64,000 nt of DNA from a virus: positions 1-64,000 of IMG/VR virus record IMGVR_UViG_3300046028_004972; one strand, written 5' to 3'. How positions within the stretch are numbered: position 1 is the first letter of the stretch; the number at the start of each line of letters is the position of its first letter. This document shows, one piece after another, positions 41,201 to 46,549 of this stretch. Below the pieces are notes generated by a model. That model was not told the DNA's origin. It was given only the letters and a program-made list of their open reading frames with translations, and ran no database searches. The position numbers and the translations under genes are program-made.

Positions 41201-44200
41201 TACTTGGAGTAGTAACGAGACAGTTAATGTACTGACCTCTTCATTGAATAGCGTAACATATCAAAACGGGATATATGTTGCGGTAGGGCAAAACATTATA
41301 ACATCTACTGATTTAAATTCTTGGACTGAACGTTATGCGTTTACTAATGGATTAACTAATGTATTCAATGGGGTAACCTATGCTACCACTACTGGATATA
41401 CAGGGTATGTGGCAATTGGTTTGGGACAACAGACAATTGGCTCCAGTGCTGTCAATTTTGCAATCATTTATACAAGTACAGATGCATACACTTGGACACA
41501 AGTTACATTTAATGATACATCTCTGGGATTTAATAGTATTGCATCTAATGGTCAAACAATAGTAGCTGTGGGTGACGGTGGTATAATATACACCAGCTTT
41601 AACTGTATCACTTGGTTTGCCCAATCTTCAACTATTGCTAGTAAGTTAAACAACATAATTTGGGACAGTTACAACAATAGATTCGTGGTAGTTGGCGAAA
41701 CCGGGACAATATTAACCGGTACACTTGACGGTATAACTTGGACGCAACAAACTTCGGGTGTAGCTTCAACATTAGAAAGTGTTGTTTGGAACAATACTGC
41801 ACTTGAATATGTAGTAGTTGGTTTTAATAATACAATTTTAGTTAGTGCTGATGCAACTATATGGGGTAGCTCTGGAACGTTTGTAACTGCTCCGCTGGCG
41901 TACTCAATTCAAGGAGATGACTTTACACAAGGGTATGGTCCAGAAGAATTAGTACCGGGAGTAATAGCTGATACCATTATGATGACCGTGGCTACTCGTC
42001 CTGGAACAAACTGGGATGAAACAGTTTATCAGCATGTTGGTTACAACACTGTTTCTACTGAAATAACACCAACATCTGCTTCTCAAGATGAATATAGTTT
42101 TAATAATCTAGTTACAGTTCCTGCTCAACTTGCAGTTTTTGTAATAAATAGAAGTACTAATCTAAGTACTTCGTTGTATCGTGGAATTGACTATACAGTT
42201 GATTGGGTTAACAAAAATGTAATATTAAATACACCTATAACTTATATTGCACCTGGAAACACAGATCGTTTAAGGATTGATGTTTATGAAGTAGGTAATG
42301 GGGATCAGTTAGTTAACGCTACCTCAGATACTGATGCATTACGACTAAACACAACTACTGGATTTCAAGAAATTTATGTAAATGCAAATTACAGCGCAAG
42401 TATCTATCAAGGATCAGGGGTAGTCAGACCAGATACTTCCTCGATATCGGTAAATGCAAGTAGTACTTCTAGCTCCACAAACGCAATAACATGCAGTGGT
42501 GTTATTGATTTCGTATTGAATAGTCCAGTATCCTTCACAGGATCAGTCTTTGGTAACATAGTTGAAAATCAAGTTTACTATGTTAAATCAATTAGTAGTA
42601 CTACAAATAGGATTGTAATTTCTGCTACTTACAATGTAAGTACAGGCACTGCAGGTGAAACTTTCTTATTAACAGACTCCACAGGTAGTATGGAAGCTGT
42701 AATTGCAGTTGGTACAGGATTACCTTGGACACCTCCATCGGTATTTGCAAACGGAAATGCATTAGTATTAGGAACTTATGCGTCAGTTGTACAAACAACT
42801 GCAATTACAAACTCAATCACCACTGTTAGTACAGGTGGATTGATAGTTGATACCCCGGTTGTTTTTAGTTCAACTATGTTTGGTAATGTAACTCCGCATG
42901 TGGTATACTATGTGCATAGTATTATCAGTAGTACTCGCTTTACTATATCAGCGACTCAGGGTGGATCTATATTAGCATTAATTGATGCAGTTGGCGGTGC
43001 CACATTAGTTTCTAATGATTATGCATTTAGTATTGCTGACAATGGAATTACCGCAGCAATGGTGTTAGCAAGTACATATGATGTTACTACGGATTATTTA
43101 ACTTATACGATTATGGGTGAAACATTGCCTGAGCAGTTTGGATATACACTTCCCCAAGTTCAACTGTTTAGTGGAAATGGGTCAACTGCATTATTTGCTT
43201 TAACTAACTATGTTAGTGGTAATAATCCAAACAATGCTATTGTAGAAATTAACGGGATTAGACAAACTGCGGCAGCTTATACAATAAGTGCTATCAGCAA
43301 TACGATATTGTTCAATAGTCCTCCTGCGGTAGATTCTACGATAGCAGTTACAACTTACAACCAAACTCAGCGTCAGTATTTAAATACTCAATACGATATC
43401 ACAGGGTCTGGTGAGGCGGTGGCAAGTATCACGGTTAGTGACACTACACACTTGTTAAGTGGATTTGATCAAGATACACCCACAGTGGCAACATTTGATC
43501 AAGATACCCCCACAGTAGTATTGTTTGACCAAGAACTAAACTATTTGACATTAGCATCTGGCACAACTAGTCAATTGATTATCAACAGCGCAATAGTGTT
43601 TCAGAATGTAATCGGTGGCATAATAGCTGGACAAACTTACTTTATTACAGAAATATTGAATTCTACTGACTTTGTTATCTCAACTCAAGTTGGTGGTTTA
43701 CCGTTTGAAGTTACAACTGACAGTGGAGCAATGACTAGTGTGGTCAGTGGATTAACGGTAGCTGCTATTGTTGGAATTGATAATTCTCTTAGTGCGCCAT
43801 TAGTAATTAATGTGTCTGGTACGGTAGCTGCTGATAATTCAGTAACATGCAATGATACTACGAGTTTAGTAGTAGGGCAAGATATAATATTCAAAGCTAT
43901 AGTAGTTACAGTTGCCGGAGTGTTAATTAGCGGTGATGAATATGAAATTATTACATTAGGTGATACTACTCAATTACAGTGGAATACTGCTGCAGGAACA
44001 GTAGGTGTTGATTATTTAGTAGGTAGTGTATTTACCGCAGTTTCTACTGGTGGCGGGGTAGGTACTGGTACAGTGTTGCTTTCAAACTTAGGAGGAATTA
44101 GTACACTAGGTCAAGTTTACTTTGTCCGAGCAATAATAGATTTAACACATTTTACAATACAAGATCAAGGTGGTAACATAATTGTTCTTACTGATACTTC

Positions 44201-45731
44201 AGGCTATAACTTATTTGCGTACATTGGTGGACTTGTTGCGGTTAGAGTGATTACTCAAATAAATAATAACTTTACAGAAAATCAATTGATTAGCATCGAC
44301 GGCGTGGGTGGATCAATCCAGTTAAATAATAACACATATTATGTAAAAATAATAAGTGATATTGAATTTGATTTGTATAATCAGCCATATAACCCTGCAT
44401 ATGCAGCAGTTAATTATCCAGTTACGCTGCCATCAGCTTATACTTCTGGCGGATATGCTTGGTTAGATCAATTATTCACTATCGTGGATACGGTTGCAAC
44501 TCGTACTACTGCAAACGGTAATAGAATTACTGTTGGTAGCACTGATATTATAGTGCCAAATACTCCAGTATTATTTACTACATATGGCGCAAGTATAGGT
44601 GACAACATATTAGGTGGAATATTAGCAAAAACTCAGTACTATGTGTTTGAAGTAAGACCTACTATCTTAGCAGGAAACTTTATTGTTGGAAATAGTTATC
44701 AGATTGTTACGTTAGGCACCACTGATTGGAATACTGCTGCTGGAACAGTAGCGGTAGCATATGCAGTAGATGACATATTTACCGCAGCCAATATAGCGAG
44801 TGGAACAGGTCTTGCTTCTGGATTGCAAGAATTCACTATTGCGTTAACCAGATATCCAAATCAAGCGCAAGAGGGATTGACTGATGCGACAGGATCAGTC
44901 AATGTAACTGAATTTGAACAAGTTAATGTTGACAGATTATGGGTAACAGTTAATGGTTACAGAGTTCCATCAAGCTCATTGAGATTGAATCCTTTCAATA
45001 ATTTGAGTATTTTGACAACTATCCAGACTGGTGATCAAGTTATTATTACTAGCATGATGCCAACGGCAACACCAAATGAAGAAGTTTACTTGTTGTATGT
45101 ATCAACTTCAAATGAACCTACCGTTTACAGAGTAAATTCTGAGTCCAGAACATGGTTGACTCATTCTCTCCAGTTTACTGACACTACTATATATGTAAAT
45201 GACATAACCCGTGTGACAGATACTGTTATACAAAATGTAGTATGTCCGGCAGCAGTAGATGGTAAATATAATATTGGATTGACTGCTAATAAAAATGCAA
45301 TATGTCTTGTTGAGGTTTACAATGTAACAACCGTAACTACAGTAAATCCTACAAACTATCAAATAATTATCGTAGATGCTGCTCCAGTATTACAAATTTC
45401 TAGTCAGGTTACTGTTGGTGACTCGTTAATAATTACTTTAGTTGTAGGACAATTGATCTACCTTAACGGTGAGCAAATTGCATTCGCAGAATGCGACTTG
45501 GCCAACAATACACTTGGTCAATTGACCAGAGGTGCTAACGGAACTGGAGTTAGAGATTATACCCCAATATATGCTGAAGTGTACGGACTCATGCCTGATA
45601 ATGTAATGCCAGACTTGTTATATTCAGAAGTTTGGAATCCTATCCCAGGTGTTTATGACCCGATTGAAGGTGATCCGTTACAGATAGCTTATAGTCAAGG
45701 TGCAACTTTCTTAAGAACGAATACAAACTAA
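26295..45731 (+). CDS. Giant modular baseplate/tail structural protein, 6478 aa
   Basis: The single open frame is 30% of the window. It follows gp6, the place of T4 gp7, though it is six times longer. The N-terminus (LDFLPEIFKTTTNAQFLAAT, about 9-28) and the stretch ending NEVKPYHVVIKEFIFKYT (about 3595-3613) recall large structural proteins of T4-like aquatic phages. Residues about 2355-3055 contain FG-GAP-like blades (NFGYSISTDYYGDTVVIGTP, QFGLSTDTNTFANEILVGAP). Residues about 4900-5195 hold BNR/Ycf48-like blades (IYTSTDAYTWTQV, GDGGIIYTSFNCITW). Many ~75-residue modules with FTGxxFGxIxxGxxYYVxxI recur, mainly at 3830-6190. Three copies of a ~50-residue TLGTTDW cassette sit inside other domains. 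No signal peptide or enzyme motif was seen. Probably a wedge-anchored fibre or adhesin. Confidence 0.8.
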   Translation: MATRIRTLDFLPEIFKTTTNAQFLAATLDQLVAQPNTKKIQGYIGSKFGYGINAKDRYVIEPTKSRTDYQLDPGIIFLKENNSTAKDFISYPGIIDALTLEGGLTADNNRLFNNQFYSWDSFTNLDTIINFNQYYWLPEGPERVIVASNIVYSSANFVVQPEANSYLISSETLVNPSANPTLTLLRGGQYTFTVNQNTQFWIQGEPGVTGLSPTQRNVQTRDVYGVINNGITNGVVTFNVPQKNAQDDFIFPGDNTVGVVSTLPFDQVNGALVNEIGGIDGVTALDGLTVMFYNTGDTNEEVTSTFYTISLSGDIDDPLIQLTATAAIPTNQKITVSYGVEWTNRNFYRSSIGVITLEPYNSAILDKLYYQDGTIPGRVGVINLIENNVLNQINVETDILGKINYTSTNGVIFTNGLKVLFQGDIYPESFNNVEFYVEGVGTAIELIPVSTLVSPGLFSAAAYIPFDTTPFDIGNYDSSLYIPIYPDYITIARNAINRNPWSRSNRWFHIDVINATAEYNNTPELVTEYTQLGNKAKRPIIEFYPNLKLFNSGAVGKNPIDFIDTKTTDAFTYVAGQTIYYPDTAGYTTATATIAPITGAITKTATATLPLINQVVLDSTTGIHINDTITFTGTAFGGLSTDPTNNANRYYILDIVNSTNVVISATKQGTSVIVTTGTGTMSAAVYPYSTTITMPSTDVFGLFTAGQYITDSTGLLPSITFVSTISVVGSNTVITVSWYNQSIVAGTSVASVVTADTPLDNYALFDGSRVVFAVDSDSNVRNKIYVSRFSTIQPGSIPVITLTEATEGLVLLDEQTAVYRGYNYSGKDFFFDGVDWIEGQQKSQLNQPPKFDIYDGNDISFGDHAVYVGTSFSGCTLFSYGIGSGSNDTVLGFPLSYSSVNNVGDISFDVTLNSDTFTYVQGLNSITEYVNKGYVYNYSITPGIEPVIVRQLGWQTAVSPSVQYQIFEFDYDVLTNTNNTFICDIAPILTTPTQWPMIQVYVNNIYVPNTEWQVLGPVSDTSTTINIPVIPTTNTVVQILILSDQVSSTAYFQTPINLTNNPFNTSVTTANIGDIRGQYQSIFFNNPNTTGVVFGSNNYRDLGNLVPWGNRIIQNSASLVLPGTFLRNQDHNLFNSLLYNSRQYITFKTLLVDTVNNSDYSRILTPSQMLDDALGQINAPKVESQSFFWSDMLPSKAPYITNTYNFANTLDISVYPLSHIYNFATANYNGILVYLTRDNVQTQLIRGIEYTVSTDSPSLTVTLSLDVNDQITVKEFNQTYGSYVPNTPTKLGLYPATIPSVTLDTAYSPATYFIVGHDGSFNKLYGSYDSPTSTLVDFRDQVLLEYEIRVYNNLKLSETVPAGSYQSVIIPGFFRTTDYSTDEFLQIYSELFLNWVGQNRIDYKTQFYNTNNQFTYNYRDSGNQLNNQPIEQGNFRGAYLFFYDTSTPNETPWQMLGLANQPTWWTSRYGPAPYTSDNLVLWGDLETGTVWNDGTPFIKPSYARPNLSKIIPVDSNGDLLSPFDSLVGNYDQYLFQRDWIVGDVGPAEFSYRRSSTWPFDLMHILAVTKPTEFFNLGVEVDTYKYNVEFNQYLVNDRSHLVISDIPIYGTGTPATSYINWIVDYEKQLGVDATANISTLLDNLDVRLVYRAAGFSDKNLLKFFVEKSSANSNNSSLLIPDESYGLLLYENQPFDRIIYSGVVIQITENGYKVFGNSQTNAYFKTLTPKFGGTIQTITVETLTVKVTDRFTDTIQVIPYGTEFYNTQQVAQFLISYGEFLISQGVVYEEIENGIPIQWQQMVAEFLYWAQTGWDLGSITTINPSANLITINKESRIVQPLTLSQKNFLLNQDLYPISTSNLNITREGTAFAAKTLNVGDAISYGQFNISNIENGIVFDNVTLFNDVIYNLVTGLRQYRISVNGSLTADWTGNVDAAGFILNQDNVKEWDNTLKYTAGAIVQYKNKYWSALRIIQPSILFRELDWKETTYDQIQKGLLPNNQTRSYESTLYYDVNNANLENDADLLSFSLIGYRPRDYLALVDLTDVTQVNVYKNLIKNKGTLNAASAFKGANLPQGGIDYTLYQNWAIKSGEFGGILNNNFIEFRLDQPELVGNPSIVGLTSGVFIDGVQQQVPLYSVFNYGRPITTVDILPTISDLQLSSLYPTAGYVNLNDVKMASYFYSGLPTAQNAAGTTVPISQFYVRDYVWVANYLSTWQVYTPASLGSVINAKNNLNNTVTITFSQAHNLKRYESFAIVNFNVAIDNYYIVAAVVDPFNVIINLSLNPQIKNINSQGVGFRLQSQRVATAPEIGTLPLLDNEFNKLKVWVDTNNDGSWAVYRKSLNYQFDTEIVNPASETFGSAVAYASSFGYLLGDSETGEVYRYKYNALNNSYISYQTITQTTSFGANISYVNNLFVISQPTGTPKVYVYQYIDTQALNTLELYQLIAAPGGVTTWGTSTALSGDQNWLYVSDIDNNSVYAYRRAAYEVTAGNFVSANTYTITSLGTTDFTLIGASSNAVGTIFVASGGGTGTGTATNSTYELAHLIDGDALGLTSAGDNFGYSISTDYYGDTVVIGTPQQDYDVNTQNYGYTYVFSRTVQNFESQSANQAYVPVAIPVAWTPITVTQTATATTASTDRITVSSSTGFTVGDPVVFSGTIISAGALALNAVYYVLAKPTSTTFTISTTRNGSAVQLVDDTGSMTVTVQTSPLFVTVNGTSLEDNYYAVIGSTLNIYSGATPTLNAGDIVNISGSNFVLAQTLTNEETPRVGVQFGLSTDTNTFANEILVGAPFELSAENYEGAVHRYTNSGERYGTIIGTTACNITTPRTVLLNGYRVVLPIGNATSAVANINLLGLTNIQASEVNDNLVISLINVDLAIAGNKLSLTVLDSATLGEMGVELYQQTQKVTSPHVQGRTQFGTVVKFDKSNSGSFIASAPVGTRYASTTFDFFDDEIDNDTVFDNNATQWVDTFTNAGAVYMFDYLPLYSENINNPGQFVYAQSTNAQNLNYGAQPYYGSALDFNNNRVTIGTPNFVPTGYANDIFGQVVTYVSTASTPDWAVFRQSSPIVDVNGIFNIQLFSAMTNQTLENLDYIDPLQGKLLGAVAENIDVVSNIDPAAYNSAGSTQGGKVWAAENVGRLWFNTSNTRFMNYHQNDVQYNSQYWGRVFPGSNVSVYSWIASQAIPSQYAGPGNPYDVNSYSIRGIVNAEGLITPIYYYWVRNTNVVFTLIGKTLADSTLESYISQPQQSGISYFAPLLPSVFGLYNCAAYINAKDTVLHIGYSETTNDDVAHNQYSLIRDGYPEDFLSGVPGSGAAFQFHAAVGITEPIGLYNRMLDSMCGVDNAGGVVPDPLLPKAVQTGILARPRQGFFYNRFGALENYLQYANTVLAQFPIIEIRNPKFLYRTGEFFDTAQYWNTINWWAIGYNNNTKSSIQVPIYADLSTLNVPNGTIVTVASNAAGNAETYIYSGSGIWTRIGLANGTIEFSSKLWDYAEAMLGFGDNFFDTTPYDEYPSEETRYIIRSLNEEIYTNELLVFRNKSLILLFEYIQSETIESQNYLTWLNKTSFIDVSHTIRELLPLEVFRSDNQLFLEGYLNEVKPYHVVIKEFIFKYTRTDIYEGDITDFDLPAQYNSSIEQFVTPELVYANASGDNQYLPSDPIWQTAPYSQWFANYGLSISGQDGYQISVLASYMALNTTTCYVDNVNGFPVSGTIILGEEVMSYASRNIATNQLTGISRGILGSTTTVHIPGEDIFINLPAVLVLNEGRNYATPPRVTAHVDTSIYPVPRVVAQFEPVMSLGSLIGVNVINPGEGYAVLPEIIIDPAFTVLVDSTQVNIVTNTIGITTPALQTGDLVIYTVAPNSTPISGLTPGQHYYVNLLEITPSSVFALYTSYLTAINDHDRVILSAQGSGTQQFSAGAIASCVTSSAPTRENTIVLRFDRTSYTSQVINWTPSGFYAGVIDTSVQASSAITLESTVPPISTILASAGGESFEILNTTNQQTLTWSSRTRATIQTYGSATSYPNAIRINPNIGGAPVEGKIGSTIGFYIGMPVKFVGSVIGTTLTNSVTYYVKSLIQLPNTITSVLEDTGFTISTTVDNNGNPGAVLVQNTASIVAAGLTLYVGELTNLAVLTINYAGIRTATNTVAVTNNITVQLTPTGLAGTTGFYLGTTIFFTGNVFGGIVENENYYVITIIDNQTFTMSTDANPTTFSVTETLASNNSIICESATGLAANNPIIFTGTTFGGLVAGTTYYVREIFSGNTSFSIAATVNSAAIILTNDSGSCTLTNQINAVELTTGSGSMTLNVGLPISPGQIEGQAFTFYETSLPYSNVSGTASNLLARTISSTLATVNRICLVENLTNIYNNLEFNIDSDVGGLTVAGEPYTVNGFGTTTVTVSSTSGGPDYWLTLPVASNPNITDALYVGMPIVFTDPSLGGIEIGSVYYVYSINASPPAGTGQFTISAFDTLSQIFALTTSTGIMTGIGDDYLTISGGYSLIDSVQPATITNASPAVVTVANGGAFPDGTAITFGSYGTLPVPLNSITTYYVINLSGNTFNVSYSLNGVAINTITAGSGTHRVAQTNVTLTQQPITDPVFDVSYILGGYRASIITLGSGYAVNNTITIPGTLVGGTTTANDLVLTVASINSTGGVTSAIASGTPNGIVSDYYLKVLSENQVGVYSDPNLTVEVSGQNFLYTGTISTAATATNSSTNRVTVTSAAEFNVNDAIVFTGTTFGNIVLGQTYYVKTIDPGNTWVTISASTSGTTFVLVTSSGTNMTMAKSGDFAFLSEPFFFSPTIVKYNNQLYQCIISNNDADFFFSKWELLVSGNRKLNALDRIVGYYQPTVNMPGVDLTQLVSGITYPNSTYKGNAFAPDDEYEVDLILQDQPFYPSGIDLKSIIWNGLVYIAGSDIGTYSAFNVSADTTSWTINQLSNQTLSITDFIYAGGSYVITTNNNATPVLTSDNGYTWSSNETVNVLTSSLNSVTYQNGIYVAVGQNIITSTDLNSWTERYAFTNGLTNVFNGVTYATTTGYTGYVAIGLGQQTIGSSAVNFAIIYTSTDAYTWTQVTFNDTSLGFNSIASNGQTIVAVGDGGIIYTSFNCITWFAQSSTIASKLNNIIWDSYNNRFVVVGETGTILTGTLDGITWTQQTSGVASTLESVVWNNTALEYVVVGFNNTILVSADATIWGSSGTFVTAPLAYSIQGDDFTQGYGPEELVPGVIADTIMMTVATRPGTNWDETVYQHVGYNTVSTEITPTSASQDEYSFNNLVTVPAQLAVFVINRSTNLSTSLYRGIDYTVDWVNKNVILNTPITYIAPGNTDRLRIDVYEVGNGDQLVNATSDTDALRLNTTTGFQEIYVNANYSASIYQGSGVVRPDTSSISVNASSTSSSTNAITCSGVIDFVLNSPVSFTGSVFGNIVENQVYYVKSISSTTNRIVISATYNVSTGTAGETFLLTDSTGSMEAVIAVGTGLPWTPPSVFANGNALVLGTYASVVQTTAITNSITTVSTGGLIVDTPVVFSSTMFGNVTPHVVYYVHSIISSTRFTISATQGGSILALIDAVGGATLVSNDYAFSIADNGITAAMVLASTYDVTTDYLTYTIMGETLPEQFGYTLPQVQLFSGNGSTALFALTNYVSGNNPNNAIVEINGIRQTAAAYTISAISNTILFNSPPAVDSTIAVTTYNQTQRQYLNTQYDITGSGEAVASITVSDTTHLLSGFDQDTPTVATFDQDTPTVVLFDQELNYLTLASGTTSQLIINSAIVFQNVIGGIIAGQTYFITEILNSTDFVISTQVGGLPFEVTTDSGAMTSVVSGLTVAAIVGIDNSLSAPLVINVSGTVAADNSVTCNDTTSLVVGQDIIFKAIVVTVAGVLISGDEYEIITLGDTTQLQWNTAAGTVGVDYLVGSVFTAVSTGGGVGTGTVLLSNLGGISTLGQVYFVRAIIDLTHFTIQDQGGNIIVLTDTSGYNLFAYIGGLVAVRVITQINNNFTENQLISIDGVGGSIQLNNNTYYVKIISDIEFDLYNQPYNPAYAAVNYPVTLPSAYTSGGYAWLDQLFTIVDTVATRTTANGNRITVGSTDIIVPNTPVLFTTYGASIGDNILGGILAKTQYYVFEVRPTILAGNFIVGNSYQIVTLGTTDWNTAAGTVAVAYAVDDIFTAANIASGTGLASGLQEFTIALTRYPNQAQEGLTDATGSVNVTEFEQVNVDRLWVTVNGYRVPSSSLRLNPFNNLSILTTIQTGDQVIITSMMPTATPNEEVYLLYVSTSNEPTVYRVNSESRTWLTHSLQFTDTTIYVNDITRVTDTVIQNVVCPAAVDGKYNIGLTANKNAICLVEVYNVTTVTTVNPTNYQIIIVDAAPVLQISSQVTVGDSLIITLVVGQLIYLNGEQIAFAECDLANNTLGQLTRGANGTGVRDYTPIYAEVYGLMPDNVMPDLLYSEVWNPIPGVYDPIEGDPLQIAYSQGATFLRTNTN
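33756..33909 (+). repeat. TLGTTDW cassette copy A, inserted in an FG-GAP-like blade
   Basis: About 51 residues, from TAGNFVSANTYTITSLGTTD to GGGTGTGTATNST, inside the giant gene. It interrupts what reads as one blade: VYAYRRAAYE on the left continues as YELAHLIDGDALGLTSAG on the right. Related copies lie at 43911 and 44662. Confidence 0.65.
40980..41880 (+). repeat. BNR/Ycf48-like propeller-blade repeats within the giant protein
   Basis: About six to seven repeats of 35-45 residues share W-N/D-x-x-x-x-Y-V-x-V-G followed by TS-D-x-x-TW (for example YIAGSDIGTYS, ITSTDLNSWTE, IYTSTDAYTWTQ, VVVGETGTILTGTLDGITW). This is the pattern of Asp-box/photosystem-assembly-type beta-propellers, seen in many phage structural proteins. 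Confidence 0.65.
43464..43535 (+). repeat. 30-bp tandem repeat encoding FDQDTPTV
   Basis: Units begin at 43464, 43494 and (partial) 43524. They encode FDQDTPTVAT, FDQDTPTVVL and FDQEL. The first two differ at few bases, so the duplication is fairly recent. Confidence 0.75.
43911..44085 (+). repeat. TLGTTDW cassette copy B, inserted in a YYV module
   Basis: The cassette reads VAGVLISGDEYEIITLGDTT through GVGTGTVLLS. It splits a ~75-residue module: QDIIFKAIVV lies before it and LGGISTLGQVYFVRAI after it, which together would make one normal module. The internal phrase WNTAAGTV is shared with copy C. Confidence 0.65.
44662..44823 (+). repeat. TLGTTDW cassette copy C, inserted in a YYV module
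   Basis: The cassette reads ILAGNFIVGNSYQIVTLGTT through IASGTGLASG. It separates LAKTQYYVFEVRPT from EFTIALTRYP, two halves that are contiguous in the other modules. Copies B and C share the DNA phrase tggaatactgctgc and the following ggaacagtag. Confidence 0.65.
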
Positions 45732-45744
45732 AGATAAATAATAT

Positions 45745-45897
45745 ATGAACGAAAACCCAGTGGAAAATAAATACCCCCAGACCGAAAAATCCGGCACAAA
45801 ACCAAACGAACAGGTTGGCTTTTACTTTTCTTCTGGGATAAAGATAACCGACCCAAATACTAAAGAAATTTTGGTTCAAATGCGAGGTGATAATTAA
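45745..45897 (+). CDS. Small virion-region protein, 50 aa, related to the N-terminus of the next gene product
   Basis: The frame starts at ATG 45745 and ends with TAA at 45895-45897, directly touching the next ATG. The first 20 residues are polar. The second half, GIKITDPNTKEILVQMRGDN, resembles GFIKIHDPNNGEIFVDKKNA near the start of the following 206-residue protein, so the two probably share an ancestral strand-turn-strand element. The GATAAATA immediately before the ATG is too close to act as a promoter, and there is no clear ribosome site. I recall similar short proteins before this structural gene in aquatic T4-like phages. Role unknown; perhaps a partner or cap of the next protein. Confidence 0.65.
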   Translation: MNENPVENKYPQTEKSGTKPNEQVGFYFSSGIKITDPNTKEILVQMRGDN

Positions 45898-46518
45898 ATG
45901 TCAGTAATAACTCTATCATACAAAGTAGAAGGATTCATTAAAATACATGACCCTAATAACGGGGAAATTTTCGTAGACAAGAAAAATGCTATAAATTACG
46001 AAAATATGTCAATCGCCATGGCTGATACATTAAGTAGTCGTGGATACGGAGAAATCTATGAAATGGCGTTTGGGAACGGCGGAGCTAGTGTTTCAGATAC
46101 AGGGGTTATCACTTATCTACCCCCAAATGTAACTGGTCAGAATGCTGCACTTTACAATCAAACTTACGCTAAGATTGTAGACGATACTAGTGTTTTTAAC
46201 TTGGACCCTACCCGTAATAAAATGACAGTTTCCCATACCACCGGAAAGTATTATACTGACATTTTGGTACAATGTTTACTAGATTATGGTGAACCACCGG
46301 GTCAGGCGGCGTTTGATAATAGCACACAAACCAATAGTTCTTATATATTTGATGAATTAGGGTTGCTTGCTAACTACGGAACTGACAGTTCAGGTGCGAT
46401 TATTACAAAATTATTGACCCACGTGATCTTTCACCCAGTGCAAAAGAGTTTAAATAGACAGATTCAGATTGATTACACGGTACGCCTGCAGTCATTAACT
46501 AATTTGGTAACAATTTAA
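45898..46518 (+). CDS. Conserved T4-like phage virion structural protein, 206 aa
   Basis: This protein is of a type I recall among structural proteins of T4-like aquatic phages. Marks are GFIKIHDPNNGEIFV near the N-terminus, NAINYENMSIAMADTLSS, IYEMAFGNGGASVS and the C-terminal LLTHVIFHPVQKSLNRQIQI. It reads as an all-beta protein with no membrane or enzyme motif. The start codon follows directly after the stop of the 50-residue gene, so coupling is likely. It lies between the giant protein and the fibre-like genes, where T4 has genes 8-11; a baseplate periphery role is therefore plausible but unproven. Confidence 0.65.
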   Translation: MSVITLSYKVEGFIKIHDPNNGEIFVDKKNAINYENMSIAMADTLSSRGYGEIYEMAFGNGGASVSDTGVITYLPPNVTGQNAALYNQTYAKIVDDTSVFNLDPTRNKMTVSHTTGKYYTDILVQCLLDYGEPPGQAAFDNSTQTNSSYIFDELGLLANYGTDSSGAIITKLLTHVIFHPVQKSLNRQIQIDYTVRLQSLTNLVTI

Positions 46519-46526
46519 TATAAATA
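46519..46526 (+). promoter_or_regulatory. T4-type late promoter TATAAATA for the fibre-like genes
   Basis: A perfect TATAAATA one base after the previous stop codon, 23 bases before the fibre-like ATG, with GGAGA between. It matches the gp55-dependent late consensus in sequence and distance. Confidence 0.7.
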
Positions 46527-46549
46527 ACAGATATCGGAGAGATTTTAAA

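Noticed and set aside
21053-44823. CRISPR-like repeats
   Set aside because: All direct repeats seen are in-frame protein repeats without regular unique spacers.
45733-45740. GATAAATA as a late promoter for the 50-residue gene
   Set aside because: Too close to the ATG at 45745 to leave a leader; AT-rich coincidence is likely.
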